A stretch of 64,000 nucleotides of DNA from Actinokineospora fastidiosa. GTDB taxonomy: Bacteria > Actinomycetota > Actinomycetes > Mycobacteriales > Pseudonocardiaceae. Position 1 is the stretch's first letter; each line of letters opens with the position of its first letter. The stretch spans positions 579,260 through 643,259 of the forward strand of contig NZ_BMRB01000002.1 of the NCBI RefSeq assembly GCF_014648415.1, read 5' to 3'. The translations under genes were made by a program, and so were the position numbers. Under the pieces are notes generated by a model. The model had not been told where the DNA came from. It saw only the letters and a list, made by a program, of their open reading frames with translations, and did not search any database. Shown one piece after another: positions 60,747-64,000 of this stretch.

Positions 60747-61763
60747 GTGAGCAGCCTGGACACGCCCGTCTACACCGAGGCCACGGCCAAGCCGGAGCCG
60801 CGCCAGGTGGCGCTGTCGCACCTGTCGGTCGAGGTGGGCCACCTCTACATGGAGGACCTGCTCGGCGGCGAGGAGCGCATCCGCACGCAGTTCCGCAGGG
60901 TGGCGCCCTGGCTGACGGCGGTCCGCCAGGCGCAGGCCGTCGAGCTGGGCGGGGTCAAGCCGAGGATCAGCACCTGCTTCCTCATCGACGACTACTTCCG
61001 CCCCGACACCGACCCGTCCGTCATCGTGCCGCAGCTGCTGGACATCGCCGCCGAGTGCGGCATCCAGATCGACTACCTGGCGCGCGAGGCGGGCTGCCAC
61101 GAGGCCGAGCGGGTGCCGCTGGCCGAGGTCACCGCGGCGATGCTGCTGCCCGAACCGCCGGTGGGCACGACGGGGTCGCGCCCGCCCGTGCAGGACTCCG
61201 GCTGGCTGTGCAACGGCGAGCGCTCGCCGGACAACACCGGCCGCCAGGCGATGATGCCCGCGGTCGCGTGGGCGCCGGCGGAGGAGTTCGGCAAGCGCAA
61301 CCACTCGATCTTCCTCGACGTGGAGCTGTGGAAGGACCAGACGGTCACCGTCGACGGCGTGCGCCGGGTGGAGCGCAAGTGGTCCTGCCCGTTCCTGGCC
61401 GCGGTCTGGCAGCTCGTGCGGCTGGGCCAGCTGCGGTACGCGGGCGAGCCGGTTGCCCAGCCGCAGCCGTGGTCGGGCAGCTGGCCGAGGCACTGGCGCG
61501 ACCTGCCCGCGGTCGTGCAGCTCAGCGAGCGGCCGCAGCCGTTCTCGGCGTACCGCACGGCGTCGATCCTGCCCAAGACGTACCTGAAGATCGAGCACGC
61601 GGTCACCGTCATCCTCGACCACCTCGACCTCGACGACGCCGTCGTGGCGCAGACCGCGCGGCGGGCCGAGGCCGAGGGCCTGCGGCTGCCCGCCCAGCTC
61701 ACCGACCGGGTGGCGCACGTCTTCATCGAGCCCGCCGAGTCCCGGGCGGAGCGGGCGTGGTGA
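60747..61763 (+). CDS. SCO2522-family protein, unknown function
   Basis: 338 residues. Conserved-looking blocks are LSHLSVEVGHLYMEDLLGGEERIRTQFRRVAPWL, KPRISTCFLIDDYF, CGIQIDYLAREAGCHEA and RNHSIFLDVELWKD; no TM segment and no known catalytic motif. The tail EHAVTVILDHLDLDDAVVAQ is acidic. GTG at 60747 has GGGGAGG 5 nt upstream. An 88-nt GC-rich gap with hairpin potential separates it from the P-loop gene. Family named from the S. coelicolor order. Confidence 0.76.
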   Translation: MSSLDTPVYTEATAKPEPRQVALSHLSVEVGHLYMEDLLGGEERIRTQFRRVAPWLTAVRQAQAVELGGVKPRISTCFLIDDYFRPDTDPSVIVPQLLDIAAECGIQIDYLAREAGCHEAERVPLAEVTAAMLLPEPPVGTTGSRPPVQDSGWLCNGERSPDNTGRQAMMPAVAWAPAEEFGKRNHSIFLDVELWKDQTVTVDGVRRVERKWSCPFLAAVWQLVRLGQLRYAGEPVAQPQPWSGSWPRHWRDLPAVVQLSERPQPFSAYRTASILPKTYLKIEHAVTVILDHLDLDDAVVAQTARRAEAEGLRLPAQLTDRVAHVFIEPAESRAERAW

Positions 61764-62683
61764 TCCTGGGCGAGGTGCGCACGAGCCTGCTGCACAACTC
61801 CCTCCCGCTGCCCCGCGACGCGGTCGCCGACCTGCTGTCGCTGCGGCCGGGCAGGCAGGTGACGGCCACCGACCGCCCGATCAACCGGACGGTGTCGCCG
61901 GAGACGGTGATCGGCGTGGACTGCGCGATCGCCAGCGAGCCCCGTGTCCGCGCCCGCGGGATCGGCACGGTCGCCGCGCACGCGGTGGTCGTCGGCGGCC
62001 TCGTCGCGCAGGCGTCCGCGCGGGTCCGTCTGGAGTGGACGGCGGACCGCGAGCGCAAGCCGTGGGCTCACTACGCGCGCAGGCGCGGGGTGGTGGAGGT
62101 GCTCGGCGGGGTGACGGCCGAGCAGGTGCTCGCGGGCTACCACCGGCCGGGCAGGCAGGCCGACACGATGGACCTCGGCGCGGTGTGCCAGCGGCTGCTG
62201 ACGCAGGTGCAGGGCCGCCCGCAGCTGGACCACCGCACCGGGCTGCGCACCCGGCCGACGAGCCTGCGCTGGACTGCGGTCGCGCGCGAGGACGAGCGGC
62301 CGTCGGTGCGGCTGCACATCGACGACGAGGTCCAGCGCACGCTGCAGGTGGTCGTGCCGCCGGACCTGCTGGGCGAGGCGGCCCGGTTCTGCGAGGACCT
62401 GGCGCTGCACGACTGGCTCTACACCGCGCTGGGCAACGTGGTCGGGCAGGCGGAGCGGGACATGGCCATCGGCGCCGACCCGATGGGCGTGCTCAACGCC
62501 GCGTTGAGCCTGCTGGTCCGGCTGTGGATGCCGGGGGCGCACGTGGACCTGGCGCTGCGGCCGCTGTGGCAGGAGCTGGAGACGACGCCGGGGTTCACCG
62601 AGTCGTGGGACCGGCAGGTGGCGTGGATGCGCGACCAGGTGTCCATGCGGACGCTCTCGGCCCTGCAGGAAGCCCGGCATTAG
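61760..62683 (+). CDS. SCO2521-family protein, unknown function
   Basis: 307 residues. Starts ILGEVRTSLLHNSLPLPRDAVADLLSLRPGRQV; a beta-rich half is followed by helices (LGEAARFCEDLALHDWLYTALGNVV) and ends LWMPGAHVDLALRPLWQELETTPGFTESWDRQVAWMRDQVS. No recognised fold. The GTG at 61760 overlaps the preceding TGA (GTGA); GTG at 61757 is an alternative. Last gene of the cassette, convergent (4-nt overlap) with an ion-channel-like gene. Confidence 0.76.
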   Translation: MILGEVRTSLLHNSLPLPRDAVADLLSLRPGRQVTATDRPINRTVSPETVIGVDCAIASEPRVRARGIGTVAAHAVVVGGLVAQASARVRLEWTADRERKPWAHYARRRGVVEVLGGVTAEQVLAGYHRPGRQADTMDLGAVCQRLLTQVQGRPQLDHRTGLRTRPTSLRWTAVAREDERPSVRLHIDDEVQRTLQVVVPPDLLGEAARFCEDLALHDWLYTALGNVVGQAERDMAIGADPMGVLNAALSLLVRLWMPGAHVDLALRPLWQELETTPGFTESWDRQVAWMRDQVSMRTLSALQEARH

Positions 62684-63513
62684 CGGAACCACCGCCGCAC
62701 CAGCAGCGCGAAGAAGATGTTGAGCGACAGGGCGCCCACGTAGCTCTCGGTCAGCAGCAGGCTCTTGGCCGCGGCGGGCAGCCCGTTCGTGTCGCCGCCG
62801 CCCGCCGGGTTGAGGTAGTTCGTGAGCACCATGTGCAGGCTGGTGAGCGGACTCTGGTCCCGGGCGACGACGACCAGGGTGATGCCGAAGACGACCAGTT
62901 GGATGAGCACCCACAACAGCAGCCGGTAGGGCTTGTACCCGTAGCCGCAGGTCAGCCAGGAGATCCAGAGCAGCGCCCTGCGCCCTGCCGAGCGCTCGAT
63001 GCGCTGGCGGGCCAGATTGCGCCGGTAGAGGCAGCGGTCGCGGGCGATGTTGTCCCTGGTCAGCAGGTGGATCTCGGCAGCGCGGTCGAACGCCTCCGCC
63101 GCGTGCAGGTGCAGCTTCTCGACCAGGCACTCCGCGCCCAGCTCCTCCAGGATCGCGGCGAGGTCGGAGTTCTGCGCCTGGGTCAGCTTCAGCGGGCCGT
63201 GGAACTCGACCTCGGCGGCGAGCAGGGCGACCAGCAGGGTGCGGCGGCACTCGCTGGCGAGGTGGTCGGGCTTGCGGTCGTAGAGCTCCTTGAAGACCAG
63301 CTCGTGGGACTTGGGCCAGCGGCTGGAGGCGAGCCGGTCGAGGATGCTCGACGTGTGCTGCTCGAAAGTGTCCAGCAGCTCACTCTCCCGGCCCGCCAGC
63401 GTGCCGTTGTTGATGGCCTCCTCGACATCGTCGGCGTAGCGGCCCGCGCGCTGTTCCACGATCGCGCACAGCCGGTGCGCGCGATCGCGGTCCTGGGTGA
63501 ACGCCACTGACAA
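62680..63513 (-). CDS. Two-TM ion-channel-like membrane protein with long cytosolic N-terminus
   Basis: 277 residues. Residues 1-185 are helical and soluble; then two TM helices (LLLWVLIQLVVFGITLVVVA and SYVGALSLNIFFALLVRRWF) flank a re-entrant-like loop (SLHMVLTNYLNPAGGGDTNGLPAAAKSLLLTE). The arrangement is that of two-TM potassium-channel-like proteins, and the end TESYVGALSLNIFFALLVRR fits their second helix, but the TVGYGD filter is absent. Start is TTG at 63513 or GTG at 63507. Ends against the SCO2521 cassette, so a functional link is possible. Confidence 0.6.
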   Translation of the reverse strand: MSVAFTQDRDRAHRLCAIVEQRAGRYADDVEEAINNGTLAGRESELLDTFEQHTSSILDRLASSRWPKSHELVFKELYDRKPDHLASECRRTLLVALLAAEVEFHGPLKLTQAQNSDLAAILEELGAECLVEKLHLHAAEAFDRAAEIHLLTRDNIARDRCLYRRNLARQRIERSAGRRALLWISWLTCGYGYKPYRLLLWVLIQLVVFGITLVVVARDQSPLTSLHMVLTNYLNPAGGGDTNGLPAAAKSLLLTESYVGALSLNIFFALLVRRWFR

Positions 63514-63741
63514 ACCGCTGCCTAAGCCGCGGATCCTGGGAGTCGCATGGGGCCATTCTGCCCGTGAATTCAGAACATGGCCTGCGCCATTCGGGGGGAA
63601 TATCGGCGCTGACGATTGAGCGCGTCTTATACCAGCGCGGGGATGCCTATACCACGGGATTCCCTATTCTGTCCGGGAAACGACGAAGAAATGTCGTCGC
63701 GTCGCTGTTCCGACACTCTAGTCCGGTGTGGACGTGGGGGG

Positions 63742-64000
63742 TCACGTCCGGCTCGGCAGCGGGCGCCGGGCGTGGTCGTAAAGCCAGTACCGGGAGCGCT
63801 CGAACGGCGTGGTGGGCAGTTCGACCCGGCCCCGGCCGGCGAACAGCCCGGTCCAGTCGGCCTCGGCCACGGCGGGGTCGCCGAGCACGCCGGTCGCCCC
63901 CGCCGCCACCGCGGCCAGCCCGGCCCGCAGCTCGACCCGGTCGGCGGCGACGACGACCGCGCGGTGGTCGAAGTGGGTGCGGCCGAGGGCGAGCGTGGCC
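63742..64000 (-). CDS. Type I polyketide synthase, C-terminal end (5' part outside window)
   Basis: The last 86 codons read LALGRTHFDHRAVVVAADR (ketosynthase-to-acyltransferase linker), a short helical stretch ending EADWTGLF, then RVELPTTPFERSRYWL, the motif that normally follows an acyltransferase domain, and a stop after 13 more residues. The whole acyltransferase is missing between the two, as in ketosynthase-linker units of trans-AT synthases or after an AT deletion. The gene must continue past 64000. Downstream on its 3' side the 228-nt gap (63514-63741) is AT-richer and holds TATACCA repeats but no gene. Confidence 0.75.
   Translation of the reverse strand, partial: ATLALGRTHFDHRAVVVAADRVELRAGLAAVAAGATGVLGDPAVAEADWTGLFAGRGRVELPTTPFERSRYWLYDHARRPLPSRT

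Noticed and set aside
56972..62683. A plasmid or chromosome partition locus based on the ParA-like ATPase
   Set aside because: No ParB-like gene or iterated centromere repeats; the gene order matches SCO2525-2521 instead.

Overview
High-GC (roughly 70-75%) DNA from a filamentous actinomycete, most likely Pseudonocardiales. The grounds are GTG starts, ATGA/GTGA gene overlaps, a conservon-type operon, a mycothiol-type MDMPI enzyme, SCO2521-2525 homologues, and a polyketide synthase at the right edge. No tRNA, rRNA, CRISPR array, prophage or insertion sequence was seen.

Left part (1-20.4 kb): the 3' end of an NAD-dependent DNA ligase; a quinone oxidoreductase; a large secreted phosphodiester glycosidase/metallophosphoesterase fusion; a radical SAM/SPASM maturase followed by a short peptide and a peptidase_S74 (tail-fibre chaperone) half-domain; a GH11 xylanase; an MDMPI/MerR divergent pair with a MerR-type promoter; a frameshifted HD-domain gene; a two-component system run into four secreted or membrane YtkA/FixH-like genes; and, on the minus strand, an overlapping XRE - ImmA/IrrE - MAB_1171c - P450 operon. 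That P450 has Ser where the haem-ligating Cys should be.

Middle (20.4-41 kb): ordinary actinomycete accessory genes, many in divergent regulator/target pairs (PaaX/AidB-like acyl-CoA dehydrogenase, MarR/epoxide hydrolase, TetR/MpaB-like oxygenase); an acetate symporter pair (DUF485 + SSS); an incomplete conservon (NIT histidine kinase, roadblock, DUF742, then a terminator where the GTPase would be); ribokinase, SDR, FAD/Rieske oxidoreductase, amino acid permease and ChaB genes. Several of these genes have a -10-like hexamer exactly 6 nt before the start codon, which suggests leaderless mRNAs.

Right part (41-64 kb): a nearly unbroken minus-strand gene run (56.8 down to 41.1 kb) built around D-glycero-D-manno-heptose activation: GT9 heptosyltransferase-like, two GT4, GmhA, two separate HldE-like kinase/nucleotidyltransferases, SDR, aldehyde dehydrogenase, GT2, ATP-grasp, CocE-like hydrolase and GmhB, then an eRF1-like protein, two tiny ORFs and topoisomerase IB. 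Divergent to it lies the uncharacterised five-gene cassette SCO2525-2524-2523-2522-2521 (methyltransferase, large unknown protein, variant P-loop ATPase, two unknown proteins), meeting a two-TM ion-channel-like gene. The window ends inside a PKS gene whose tail looks like a ketosynthase plus linker without an acyltransferase domain.

Best candidates for undescribed biology are the radical SAM/split-S74 locus, the Cys-less P450 operon, the SCO2521-2525 cassette, and the heptose locus with duplicated HldE.
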